Of a DNA stretch of 64,000 bases, positions 50,364 to 59,010 are shown in pieces (position 1 is the first letter of the stretch; each line of letters begins with the position of its first letter). Position numbers and translations under genes: made by a program. Below the pieces are notes generated by a model that was given only the letters and a program-made list of their open reading frames with translations, was not told where the DNA came from and searched no databases. The stretch comes from Pseudomonadota bacterium (GTDB taxonomy: Bacteria; Pseudomonadota; Gammaproteobacteria; Burkholderiales; Burkholderiaceae_F). The stretch spans positions 186,001 to 250,000 of the forward strand of contig JAKOQB010000143.1 of the NCBI GenBank assembly GCA_029778535.1, in the 5' to 3' direction.

Positions 50364-52388
50364 ATGTCTCGCCACGTCCGTCTGCTCGCCCCGCTCGACC
50401 TCGACTTCCTGCGGCTTCCCAACCGCATCGTCATGGGCGCGATGCACACGCGGCTGGAGACGCTGGATCGCCCGGTCGAACGCCTCGCTGCGTTCTACGC
50501 CGCGCGCGCCCGCGGCGAAACGGGCTTGCTGCTGACCGGCGGCTACTCGCCGAGTCCAGAGGGCCGAATCGAGCCCGACGGCCCGCTGCTCAACGACGAA
50601 TCGCAGCTCGACCTGCATCGCGCGGTGTGCGATGCGGTCCATCACGCGGGCGGGCGCATCGCGCTGCAGATCCTGCACACCGGGCGCTACGCCAAGCTGC
50701 CGGAGTGTGTCGGTCCTTCTGCGATCCGGGCGCGCATCAACCGCTACACGCCGCGCGCACTTTCAACTGAAGAGGTGTGGCGCACGATCGACGACTTCGC
50801 GCGGACCACGGCGCTCGCGCGCGCGGCGGGCTACGACGGCGTGGAGATCATGGCCTCCGAGGGCTACCTGATCAACGAGTTCGCCGCGCCGGCGACCAAT
50901 TTGCGCAGCGATGAGTTCGGCGGCTCGTTCGACAACCGCGCGCGCTTGGCGGTCGAGATCGTCAAGGCCGTGCGCAAGGCGGCGGGCGATGACTTCATGC
51001 TGATCTACCGCATCTCGTCGATCGACCTCGTCGATGGCGGCGTGCCGGCAGCAGAGACGGTCGAGCTTGCGCGGCGCGTGCAGCACGCCGGCGCAAACAT
51101 CCTGAACACCGGCATCGGCTGGCACGAATCTCCCGTGCCGACGATTGCGGCCAGCGTGCCGCGCGCGGCGTGGGCGTTTGCGATCCGGCGCGTTAAACAG
51201 GCGGTGTCGATCCCTGTGATCGCATCCAACCGGATCAACGACCCGGACGTGGCCGAGCGGCTGCTCGCCGACGACGTGGCCGATCTCGTGTCGATGGCGC
51301 GGCCGCTGCTCGCGGACCCCGACTTCGCGCGCAAGGTGCGCGAGGGTCGAGCGGACGAGATCAACACATGCATCGCCTGCAACCAGTCGTGCCTGGACGG
51401 CATCTTCGCCGAGCGCGCGGCGACATGCCTGGTCAATCCGCGCGCGGGGCGCGAGATCGAATTCAGCGATGCGCCGGCCGCACGGCGGAAGCGCATCGCG
51501 GTCGTCGGCGCCGGGCCGGCCGGCATGGCGTTCGCGATCAACGCGGCCGAGCGCGGGCATCAGGTTACGCTGTACGAGGCAGCGAGCGCGCTCGGCGGGC
51601 AGCTCAACATGGCGCGCATGGTGCCGGGCAAGTCGGAGTTCAACGAGATGCTGCGCTACTTCCGCGTGCGGCTGAAGCGGCTGGGCGTCGAGACGAAGCT
51701 CGGCGTGCGCGCCGACGCGGAGTCGCTGGCGCGCGGACCGTTCGATGCAATCGTGCTCGCGACCGGCGTGAAGCCGCGCGTGCCGCAGTTGCGCGGCATC
51801 GGACATCCCAAGGTGGTGTCGTACGTCGACGTGCTGAGCGGACGCAAGCAGATTGGCAGGCGCGTGGCGATCATCGGCGCCGGCGGCATCGGCTTCGACG
51901 TGGCCGAGTTCCTGCTCGGCGATGCGGACGAATCGCGCGTGCCCGACAAGTTCATGCACGCGTGGAACGTCGATCCAGCGGCCCGCACTGGCGGACTGCA
52001 TAGCGCGACGATCAAAGCAAAACGTTCGCCGCGACGCGCAGTGCACATGCTCCAGCGCAAGACCGACAAGCTCGGCGCGAACCTCGGCAAGACAACGGGC
52101 TGGATCCTGAAGGCGCGGCTGCAGGAAGCCGGCGTGAAGATGATCGCCGGCGCGAACTACCTCGCGATCGACGACGCCGGACTGCACTACGCGGTCGGCG
52201 GCGAGGAGAAAGTGCTCGCGGTCGATCACGTGGTGCTTTGCGCCGGCCAGGAGAGCGACCGGGACCTATTCGAAGCCCTCAGGTCGCGCGGCATCGACGC
52301 GCACCTGATCGGCGGCGCCGATGTCGCGGCCGAGCTCGATACCGCCAAGGCGATCGAGCAGGCCACGCGGCTGGCGGTCGAGATCTGA
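50364..52388 (+). CDS. 2,4-dienoyl-CoA reductase-type NADH:flavin oxidoreductase (FadH family)
   Basis: 674 residues with the FadH layout: FMN TIM-barrel (1-330, active-site SEGYLINEFAAPATN), a [4Fe-4S] cluster bound by C336, C339, C343 and C355, then FAD (VVGAGPAGMAFAINAAERGH) and NAD(P) (AIIGAGGIGFDVAEF) domains. Close relatives also include trimethylamine dehydrogenase-like enzymes; dienoyl-CoA reduction is the best guess. The 186 bp before it hold no recognisable gene. Convergent with the AgmX/TonB gene (15 bp). Confidence 0.88.
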   Translation: MSRHVRLLAPLDLDFLRLPNRIVMGAMHTRLETLDRPVERLAAFYAARARGETGLLLTGGYSPSPEGRIEPDGPLLNDESQLDLHRAVCDAVHHAGGRIALQILHTGRYAKLPECVGPSAIRARINRYTPRALSTEEVWRTIDDFARTTALARAAGYDGVEIMASEGYLINEFAAPATNLRSDEFGGSFDNRARLAVEIVKAVRKAAGDDFMLIYRISSIDLVDGGVPAAETVELARRVQHAGANILNTGIGWHESPVPTIAASVPRAAWAFAIRRVKQAVSIPVIASNRINDPDVAERLLADDVADLVSMARPLLADPDFARKVREGRADEINTCIACNQSCLDGIFAERAATCLVNPRAGREIEFSDAPAARRKRIAVVGAGPAGMAFAINAAERGHQVTLYEAASALGGQLNMARMVPGKSEFNEMLRYFRVRLKRLGVETKLGVRADAESLARGPFDAIVLATGVKPRVPQLRGIGHPKVVSYVDVLSGRKQIGRRVAIIGAGGIGFDVAEFLLGDADESRVPDKFMHAWNVDPAARTGGLHSATIKAKRSPRRAVHMLQRKTDKLGANLGKTTGWILKARLQEAGVKMIAGANYLAIDDAGLHYAVGGEEKVLAVDHVVLCAGQESDRDLFEALRSRGIDAHLIGGADVAAELDTAKAIEQATRLAVEI

Positions 52389-52403
52389 GCTATACGCGCC
52401 CGC

Positions 52404-53483
52404 TCACGACGGCAGGAAATCCACCGGCCACGACACCACCATCACCTCGACATCCTTCGCGCCGAATTCGAACTGGCGAATGCGCGCGAGCAGCTTCTGC
52501 TCCAGCTCCTGCGCCTTCAGCTCGCTCGACAGGATGCGCAGGTTGGTGATGTTGCCCGACGGCGCGATCGTCAGCTCCAGCACGACCTTGCCCTGCAGCG
52601 TCGGGTCCTCGCGCAGCGCGCGGTTGTAGATCGCGTAGATCGCGCCCTTGTTGCGCTCGAAGACGAGCTTGATCTCCTCGATCGAGCGCGACGCCTTGCC
52701 GCTGCCGCTTCGCTGCAGCACGCCGCCCGCGCCCGTTCCGGTGCCGCGCCCGCCGCCGCCGCGGAAGCCTCCTCCGCCGCCGTAGCCGCCGCCTCCGCCG
52801 CCGCCCGCTACGCCTTCGACCAGCGTGGTGGCGCGACCCGCGAGCCCGCCGCCGCCGGTGTCGCGGCTGTAGGCGGCGGTGTTGATGCCGCCGCTGCCGT
52901 TGGTGGCGTTGGACGTGATCATCGCGCGCACGGGGATGCCGGGGTCCGTCCCCGCGCCGACGCCCGGCCCCTTGCCGGTGCCCACGCCGGGGCCCGGCTT
53001 GATGTCCGCCTTCAACTGCACCGCCGCCGGTGCGCCGCGCAGATCGGCGATGTCGTTCTTCATCGCGAGCAGGCCGACGCCGGACGCCTTGCGGCGCGCG
53101 TTGTCGAGCAGTTCGCCCGGCGGCTTGTTCGGCTCGGGCCGGCGCGCCTCGGGCACCGGCGCCTTCTTCGGATCGAGCTTGACGTCGTCGGCGCGCGGGG
53201 CGAGCTCCTTGCGATCCGGCTCGACCTTCGGCGCCGCCTTCACCGGCGCCGGGATCAGCGGCATCGGCTTGTTCTCGAGCAGCAGGCGGGCCATCGGTGC
53301 CGGCAGTTCCTCGACCTGGGTGCGGTCGATCTTCGGCACCGGCAGCCAGGGCAGCAGCAGGCCGATGATCGCGGTCGTCAACAGCACCCGCTGCTGGATG
53401 CGGCGGAAGCGACGCTCGTCGGCCTCGACCCCGATCCAGGGCAGCGCCGCCGGGCGGTGCATGGGCAAACGGGCGGCTGTCAT
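52404..53483 (-). CDS. AgmX/TonB-like periplasmic energy transducer
   Basis: 359 residues from the ATG at 53481-53483. Single N-terminal membrane helix (about 33-48), a Pro/Lys/Glu-rich stretch (VEPDRKELAPRADDVKLDP), a long glycine-rich region (about 205-265), and a C-terminal domain (RSIEEIKLVFERNKGAIYAIYNRALR, GKVVLELTIAPSGNI) with the AgmX/PglI-TonB C-terminal character. It is the last gene of the ExbB-ExbD-ExbD run and its start overlaps the ExbD1 stop. Probable role: carrying motor force to outer-membrane parts. Confidence 0.85.
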   Translation of the reverse strand: MTAARLPMHRPAALPWIGVEADERRFRRIQQRVLLTTAIIGLLLPWLPVPKIDRTQVEELPAPMARLLLENKPMPLIPAPVKAAPKVEPDRKELAPRADDVKLDPKKAPVPEARRPEPNKPPGELLDNARRKASGVGLLAMKNDIADLRGAPAAVQLKADIKPGPGVGTGKGPGVGAGTDPGIPVRAMITSNATNGSGGINTAAYSRDTGGGGLAGRATTLVEGVAGGGGGGGYGGGGGFRGGGGRGTGTGAGGVLQRSGSGKASRSIEEIKLVFERNKGAIYAIYNRALREDPTLQGKVVLELTIAPSGNITNLRILSSELKAQELEQKLLARIRQFEFGAKDVEVMVVSWPVDFLPS

Positions 53484-53977
53484 CACGTCTCCGTCTTCCT
53501 GCGCACCGCGAACGCGACGTCGCTGTAGTTGGCGCGCGCGCAGGTCACCATCACCTTGCGCAGCAACTGGTACGGGATGTCCTTGTCGCCCATGATCGTG
53601 ATCGCGTTCTTCTGCGCCGCGTTCTCGAGGCGAATCACCTGCTTGCCCGACTGGTAGTCGAGCTCCGCCTTCAGCGGTGCGATCAGGTCGTCCGGCGCCT
53701 TCATCACGTCGACCACCGAAGCGATCTTGCGCCCCTGAACGATGATGTCGCTGTTGTTCACGACGACCACCAGCGTGTCGCGCGGCGTCTTCTCGGCGCT
53801 CGACTCCGGCAGCTTGACCGCCTTGGAGCTGGGCAGGATCTCGACCTCCGCCGAATGCGACAGCAGGAAGAAGATCAGGATCGTGAAGATGTCGATCAGC
53901 GACACCAGATTCAGGTCGACCAGCGACTTGTTGCGCTCGCGGTGCGCGGCGCGCCTTTGCAGCGGGGTCAGGTTCAT
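53483..53977 (-). CDS. ExbD/TolR-like stator subunit (Asp-containing)
   Basis: 164 residues. Short basic N-terminus, one membrane helix (about 24-40, VSLIDIFTILIFFLL) with the expected proton-path aspartate D29, then a periplasmic ExbD domain (RDTLVVVVNNSDIIVQGRKI). Overlaps ExbD2 by 4 nt and the AgmX/TonB gene by 1 nt. Expected to form the H+-driven motor with the ExbB-like protein. Confidence 0.92.
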   Translation of the reverse strand: MNLTPLQRRAAHRERNKSLVDLNLVSLIDIFTILIFFLLSHSAEVEILPSSKAVKLPESSAEKTPRDTLVVVVNNSDIIVQGRKIASVVDVMKAPDDLIAPLKAELDYQSGKQVIRLENAAQKNAITIMGDKDIPYQLLRKVMVTCARANYSDVAFAVRRKTET

Positions 53978-54474
53978 GACTTCCTCTGGCCCGTTCCGAC
54001 CGGCGCGTCGCCAATCGAGATTTCAGGGAAGAAATCGGTGTGCACGATCTGCGTTCCCTGCACCGTGCGCCCCGCGCGCACCGCGTCCATCACCTGCACC
54101 AGTACGTCGTACGGCGTATTGGGCTGCGCGAGGATCGTGGCGCTGGACTTGTCGGGAAAACGCAGCTTCAGCTGCTGGATCAGCGCCGACAGCGCCTTCA
54201 CGTCGTAGCCGGAGGCGCTGTTCGGGATGCGCTGGATCAGGCCGCCGATCTTGTCGCCGACCTCGAGCGCGTCGGGGCGGATCACCACTTCGAGCTGCAG
54301 GTCCCCTTTGAGCTGCTCGAAGTTCGATGACTGCGCCGGGAGCTTGAGGTCCATGATCGCCAGCCGCGTGAACACCGCCGTCGACAGCAGGAACGGCACC
54401 AGCACCACGATCAGGTTCAGGAACGCGGTGATGTCCAGTTCCGCCGGCCGGCGGTGCAGGCGTCGGACGCGCAT
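53974..54474 (-). CDS. ExbD/TolR-like stator subunit lacking the canonical Asp
   Basis: 166 residues with the same layout. The membrane helix reads DITAFLNLIVVLVPFLLSTAVF: at the place where ExbD/TolR have the proton-carrying Asp (xxxIDxxLVLL) there is Asn20, and the only nearby acid is D14 at the cytosolic edge. The periplasmic domain (LQLEVVIRPDALEVG, TILAQPNTPYDVLVQVMDA) is ExbD-like. It may be a structural, non-conducting subunit. Starts 3 nt after the ExbB-like stop. Confidence 0.88.
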   Translation of the reverse strand: MRVRRLHRRPAELDITAFLNLIVVLVPFLLSTAVFTRLAIMDLKLPAQSSNFEQLKGDLQLEVVIRPDALEVGDKIGGLIQRIPNSASGYDVKALSALIQQLKLRFPDKSSATILAQPNTPYDVLVQVMDAVRAGRTVQGTQIVHTDFFPEISIGDAPVGTGQRKS

Positions 54475-54476
54475 GG

Positions 54477-55130
54477 TCAGCGGGCCGCGGCCGCTTCGGG
54501 ACCGCCGCGATGAACCAGGTTCAGGAAACTGATCTTGGCGGCTTCCAGGCTGTCGACGATCTCGGTCGCGCGCGCCTGCAGGAACGCGTGAATCAGCAGG
54601 AACGGGATCGCGACCATCAGCGCGAACGCGGTGTTGTTCATCGCGATCGAGATGCTGGCGCTCAGCAGCTCGGCCTTCTCCGCCGGGTTGACCTGCGCCA
54701 CCGCGGTGAACGCCTTGATCAGGCCGATGATCGTGCCCAGCAGCCCCACCAGCGTGATCACGTTGGCGAAGGTGGCCAGATAGTGCGTGCGCTTCTCCAG
54801 GCGCGGCACGATCTCCATCATGCCCTCTTCCATCGCGGCGTCGATGTCCTCGCGCCGGCGGGCGCTGCCCATGCGCGCAAGCCCGTTGTTGACGATCAGG
54901 CCGATCGCGGTGTCGGACTTCGACGCCACGCCGTGCACTTCCTTGTACTGGCCGGCCTTAAGCAGCGGCAGGATGTCGCGCCACGCCTTGCTGTTCTCGC
55001 GCCGCGCGCGCTGCAGGAAGATGAAGCGCTCGATCGCGACCGACAGGCCGAGCGCCATGATCAGCAGGCTGGGATAGATGAACAGCCCGCAGTCCTGGAA
55101 GAACTTCACCACTGTGCCAAACGTCAACAT
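54477..55130 (-). CDS. MotA/TolQ/ExbB-like proton channel protein
   Basis: 217 residues, three membrane segments (about 13-35, 118-145, 158-185) with large cytoplasmic loop. Signatures THYLATFANVITLVGLLGTIIGLIKAF and AMNNTAFALMVAIPFLLIHAFL match the MotA_ExbB domain, including the conserved Thr/Pro features of the channel. It is the pentamer-forming partner for the two ExbD proteins. Confidence 0.95.
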   Translation of the reverse strand: MLTFGTVVKFFQDCGLFIYPSLLIMALGLSVAIERFIFLQRARRENSKAWRDILPLLKAGQYKEVHGVASKSDTAIGLIVNNGLARMGSARRREDIDAAMEEGMMEIVPRLEKRTHYLATFANVITLVGLLGTIIGLIKAFTAVAQVNPAEKAELLSASISIAMNNTAFALMVAIPFLLIHAFLQARATEIVDSLEAAKISFLNLVHRGGPEAAAAR

Positions 55131-55158
55131 CGGGGACCTCCTTGCTTCGAGTGCTGGT

Positions 55159-55542
55159 TCAGAAAACTTCCTTCTTGCCGTCGGCCGACTTTGCCGCCGG
55201 TTCCACGCGCGTCAGCGCGTCGTACTGCAGTTGCCGGCGAAACACGTCGCGGTCGATCGGCGCCAGCGCCTCGTCGAGCACGCTGGTCACCGGCCGGCCG
55301 GCGAGATCGCCGGGCAGCGGTTTCTTCCACGGAACGATGTAAAGGACCTTCGGCAGCTCGCGGTTGCCGATGATCTGCGCGCGATCGATCGCGGCGCGGT
55401 CCTGGGCGAAGGCGGGTCCGGCCGAAAGCGCAGCAACGATGAGCAGCACGTCGCCCCGGCGCAGGCCGGGGCCCAAGTTACTTCGAAGAAAATTGGGCTC
55501 CGGCCTGCGCCGGGGCGACACGTTCTCCGTCCGTTTGCTCAT
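55159..55542 (-). CDS. Small secreted protein of the ExbB locus with a repeat inside its signal peptide
   Basis: 127 residues from the ATG at 55540-55542. The n-region is unusually long and basic because residues 8-31 are encoded by a dispersed repeat ([21 protein letters not shown]); only then comes the hydrophobic core [16 protein letters not shown] and the mature part ([30 protein letters not shown]). The mature part is not a family I know. It overlaps the TPR lipoprotein stop (ATGA) and precedes ExbB by 28 bp. Confidence 0.75.
   Translation of the reverse strand: MSKRTENVSPRRRPEPNFLRSNLGPGLRRGDVLLIVAALSAGPAFAQDRAAIDRAQIIGNRELPKVLYIVPWKKPLPGDLAGRPVTSVLDEALAPIDRDVFRRQLQYDALTRVEPAAKSADGKKEVF
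55450..55519. repeat. Dispersed palindromic repeat, copy A3 (inside a signal-peptide coding region)
   Basis: Arms GTCGCCCCGGCGCAGGCCGG (from 55450) and GGCCTGCGCCGGGGCGAC (to 55519), same arms and centre size as copies at 24902 and 38035. Keeps its host frame open. Confidence 0.9.
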
Positions 55543-56216
55543 TGCTGCTCCTTCCTGCTCAGCAGCGTCTGCTGCGGCGGCTTGCGGTTGCGCAAGTCGG
55601 CGATCCATTTCTTCACCTTGCCGTCTTCGTCCGGCGCGAGCGCCAGATAGCGGTCGTACGCGGCGAGCGCGCGCGCGCCGTCCCACAGGTACAGGTCGTA
55701 CAGGATGCCGAGATTCAGGTGCGCGGCGGCGTAGTCGGGGTCGAGCGCGACCGCGTGCTCGTAGGCATCGCGCGCCTTCTGGAACTCGCCCTGCTGGCGA
55801 TACGTGATGCCAAGCTGATTGAGATAAACCGGCTGCTTCGGATTCGCCTTCACCGCGAGTTCGAGTTCGGCGACCGCTGCCGCCAGCTTGCCGGACTGCC
55901 GCAGCAGCAGACCGAGATTCGCGTGCGGGCCGCCGAGCTCGGGATTCGACTTCGTCAGCGCGCGGAAGCCGCGCTCGGCTTCCTCGGCCCGTCCCGCCTG
56001 CATCGCGCGGCGCGCCTCGTCGAACGCGCGCTGGACCGCGGGGCTGATCGTAGGCTCCGCTTCGACCTTCAGCGCCGGCGCCGGTGCCGCGGCCGAACTC
56101 GCGGGCGCCGGCGCAAGGGCCGCCTTCGTCACCGTCGGCTCGCTGCGCGTCGCGCATCCGGCCGCGAGGGCGCACAGTGCAAGCAGCGCAATCTTCAACG
56201 CGCTATCGAATCGCAT
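55539..56216 (-). CDS. TPR-repeat lipoprotein
   Basis: 225 residues from the ATG at 56214-56216 (a GTG 15 nt earlier is the alternative). Lipobox LAAGC with Cys21; Ala/Pro spacer; then three to four TPR units between about 70 and 205 ([62 protein letters not shown]). Likely a periplasm-facing adaptor. It overlaps the 935-residue protein gene and the next gene. Confidence 0.9.
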   Translation of the reverse strand: MRFDSALKIALLALCALAAGCATRSEPTVTKAALAPAPASSAAAPAPALKVEAEPTISPAVQRAFDEARRAMQAGRAEEAERGFRALTKSNPELGGPHANLGLLLRQSGKLAAAVAELELAVKANPKQPVYLNQLGITYRQQGEFQKARDAYEHAVALDPDYAAAHLNLGILYDLYLWDGARALAAYDRYLALAPDEDGKVKKWIADLRNRKPPQQTLLSRKEQQ

Positions 56217-59010
56217 CGATCGTCCCTTCACTGCGCTCGGTCTTCGCGTAGCGCACGGGCCGCAATTTCCCGAGCGCGGCGTAGCTCGCCTGCACCCACT
56301 TGTCGTAGATGCCCTTCGCCGACCGGCGCGCGTTCGCCTCGTGCAGCTCGATCGCCTTTTCCTCGAACGGATAGGCCTGCTCCTCGAGCAGCACGTTGTA
56401 CTGCTCCAGTTCCACCTTCTTCAGCCCCTTGGGCCGCTGCGAGCCGAGCATCGCCTTGCCGAATTCGCCGTACAGCTCCGCGGTCTGGAACGTCGCGGCG
56501 GTCGACACTTCCGCCACGCCGTAGTCCGCCGCCAGTGCGTACGCCTTCAGCACCTCCTCCATCCGCGCCTTCTTCAGCTTCAGATTCTTCTGCAACGGCT
56601 CGACCAGCGCGACGCTGCGATACGAATCGCGCAGCGGCTCCGCCAGCGCCAGCGCCGCCTGCGCGCCCAGATAGCGGGTGCGGTCGGTGCGTGCGCTGCC
56701 GCCCGTCTGGTCGGCGTGCAGCACTTCCTTCATGCCGGCCAGGTGGCGCGCCGCATTGCCTTCCTTGCGTGCCAGCAGCGCCAGCCGGTAGCGCGCCTCG
56801 AGGTTGGCCTCGAACGGCTCGCGATACGCCTTCGCATACCGGTCATAGGCCTTGACGGCGGCCGCGGTCGCGCCGCCCTTCTCGTACAACTCGGCCGACT
56901 GCCACAGTGCGGCGCGCGCCAATTGCGGGTCCTTCTGCGTGGTGGAGATGCGGTCGAACTCCGCCGCGGCCTGCGCCCACTGGCCCTTCTCCGTGTACGC
57001 GACCGCGAGCTTGGCGGCGGCGTCCTGCGCCAGCGGATGATTCGGGTAGCTGCGGCGAAAGTCCTCCAGCGTGCGCGCCGCGCGGTCCCAGTCCTTGAGC
57101 GTCAGCAGCGCCGCGGCCGCGTCGTACTGCGCGGTCGCACGCACCGTCGACAGCGGCGCCGCGGTGGCCACGCGCTCGAAATGCGCGACCGCCTCGCCCA
57201 GCTTGCCCGCCGAGCGCGCCTGTTCGCCCTGCTTGTAGATCGACGCCGCCAGGCGCTCGGTCAGGTCCTTGCGGCTGGCGTCCTTCTCGTCGGTCAGCGC
57301 GAGCACCGCGCCGTACATCTTCTCCGCCTGGTCGAACGCGTTGCGGTCGAAAGCCGCATGCGCGAGCACCAGCGACGCGACGCGGCGCTGTGCCGCGCCG
57401 GCGGGCGGCGTCAGCGCCAGCACCTGTTGCGCGACGGCCTCGGCGCGCTCGACATCGCGCAGCGCGTACAGCTTCTCCGCCGCGTTGGTCAGTACGGCGC
57501 CGGCGCGCGGATCCTTCGGGAACGTGCGCGCGAACTTCAGCTCGCTCTCGATCGCGGCTTGCCTGAGCTTGCCGCTGTCCGCCGCGCCGCGCTTCTCCTG
57601 TTCCGCGTACGCCAGCAGCGCGGCGTAGCCGGCGTCGGCGCTCTTGGCGTGCGGCGCATAGGCGTACGCGGACTTCTCGTACTCGACCGCGGCCTCGCCG
57701 AACCGCTTGCTCTCGAACAGAAGCTCGGCCAGCAGGAAGTTCGACTGCGCCGCCTGCGGATCCTGCGGGAACGACGTCAGGTATTCGCGATACCAGCGCG
57801 CCGCCTCCTGGTAATCCTCGGGCTTCTTCGACTTCTGCGCGGCGGCGTGGTGATGCTGCGCCAGCTCCGCCAGATGCATCTTGACCAGCGGCTGCGCGCG
57901 CTCCCAGCCGGCCGGGTTGGTCTTGCGGAACTCGCTCTTGACGCCGTAGCGCTCGACGTATTCCTTCTTGCCGTCGAGCGCCAGCGTGGCGAATCCGTTG
58001 CTCTGGTAGATATCGATCACGCGCGCCTGCAACACCGGCGCCTGCGGGTGCAGCGGATTGCGCCGGGCAAACGCGGCGAAGGTGTCGGCGGCATCCTTGA
58101 TCCGCTCCTGCTTCAGGTAAAGCTCGCCGAGCTCCTGATAGACGCGGAACTCGTAGCCGCGCCGCAGCGGCGAATCGACGTAGGCCGCGATCGATTCCGC
58201 GCCCTGCAGGTTCTGCAGCGACAGGCTCACTACGCGGAAGGTGTCCTCGACCAGCTCGAAGTCCGCCCGCGTCAGCCCCGGCAGCTTCGCCAGTTCGACA
58301 TCGCTGTCCCGTCCCGCCAGCTTCAGGTCGAGCACGCCGAAGAACGACTTCAGCCCGTCTTCCAGCCGACCCTGCTTGTACAGCGACCAGCCGTGCATGT
58401 AGAGCGACCGCTCGTGATACGGCGTCTGCGTCTCGCTCCCGAGCACGGTCGTGAACGCCTTCTCGGCGCCGACGTAGTCGCGCGTGGTGAACAGCAGTTC
58501 GCCGCGGCGAAACTGCGCCTCGTCGCGGTACTTCGTCTGCGGGTACTTCTGCACCAGGGAGTCGAGCGTCTTCAGTGCAGTCTCGAGCTGTCCGCCGAGC
58601 TCGTACGCGCGCGCCAGCTGGTACAGCACGCGGTCGTTGCTGGGGTCGTTCGGATAGGTCTTCAGAAAATCCTGGTAGCGCGCAATCGCGCCGCGGTAAT
58701 CGGGGGCGCCGCCCGGCCCGCTCGCGCTGCGCGCGTCGGCCTGGTCCATCTCGAGGTCGCCGAGCCGACGCAGCGCTTCGAGCCGCTGCGAATCGCGCGG
58801 CGCCGCCTTCAGGAAGTCCTTGTACGCGGCGATCGCCTTCTCTTCGTTCGAGTCCACACCCTGGTCGGCGTCGATCGCGACCCGCCGCTTCTCCAGGCTC
58901 TTCAGCGTCGGCGCGTTGTCGGCCGCGTTCTTCTTCGTGCTCGCGCACGCGGCGAGCCCGGCCGCGACGAGCAGGACGATGCCGATGCGGGCGCTATTGC
59001 CGAACCGCAT
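56203..59010 (-). CDS. Large TPR-like repeat lipoprotein, 935 residues
   Basis: Start at the ATG 59008-59010 with AAGGA 8 nt ahead; an ATG 9 nt earlier is possible. Lipobox GLAAC with Cys22, then helical repeats throughout, e.g. [55 protein letters not shown] and [25 protein letters not shown], a YbgF/GltE-like arrangement typical of periplasmic scaffold proteins. Overlaps the upstream gene by 17 nt and the TPR lipoprotein by 14 nt. No enzymatic motif seen. Confidence 0.88.
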   Translation of the reverse strand: MRFGNSARIGIVLLVAAGLAACASTKKNAADNAPTLKSLEKRRVAIDADQGVDSNEEKAIAAYKDFLKAAPRDSQRLEALRRLGDLEMDQADARSASGPGGAPDYRGAIARYQDFLKTYPNDPSNDRVLYQLARAYELGGQLETALKTLDSLVQKYPQTKYRDEAQFRRGELLFTTRDYVGAEKAFTTVLGSETQTPYHERSLYMHGWSLYKQGRLEDGLKSFFGVLDLKLAGRDSDVELAKLPGLTRADFELVEDTFRVVSLSLQNLQGAESIAAYVDSPLRRGYEFRVYQELGELYLKQERIKDAADTFAAFARRNPLHPQAPVLQARVIDIYQSNGFATLALDGKKEYVERYGVKSEFRKTNPAGWERAQPLVKMHLAELAQHHHAAAQKSKKPEDYQEAARWYREYLTSFPQDPQAAQSNFLLAELLFESKRFGEAAVEYEKSAYAYAPHAKSADAGYAALLAYAEQEKRGAADSGKLRQAAIESELKFARTFPKDPRAGAVLTNAAEKLYALRDVERAEAVAQQVLALTPPAGAAQRRVASLVLAHAAFDRNAFDQAEKMYGAVLALTDEKDASRKDLTERLAASIYKQGEQARSAGKLGEAVAHFERVATAAPLSTVRATAQYDAAAALLTLKDWDRAARTLEDFRRSYPNHPLAQDAAAKLAVAYTEKGQWAQAAAEFDRISTTQKDPQLARAALWQSAELYEKGGATAAAVKAYDRYAKAYREPFEANLEARYRLALLARKEGNAARHLAGMKEVLHADQTGGSARTDRTRYLGAQAALALAEPLRDSYRSVALVEPLQKNLKLKKARMEEVLKAYALAADYGVAEVSTAATFQTAELYGEFGKAMLGSQRPKGLKKVELEQYNVLLEEQAYPFEEKAIELHEANARRSAKGIYDKWVQASYAALGKLRPVRYAKTERSEGTIDAIR

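Noticed and set aside
52730-52880. Glycine-rich stretch as a repeat or low-complexity artefact
   Set aside because: It is an in-frame Gly-rich region of the AgmX/TonB-like transducer, a normal feature of that family.
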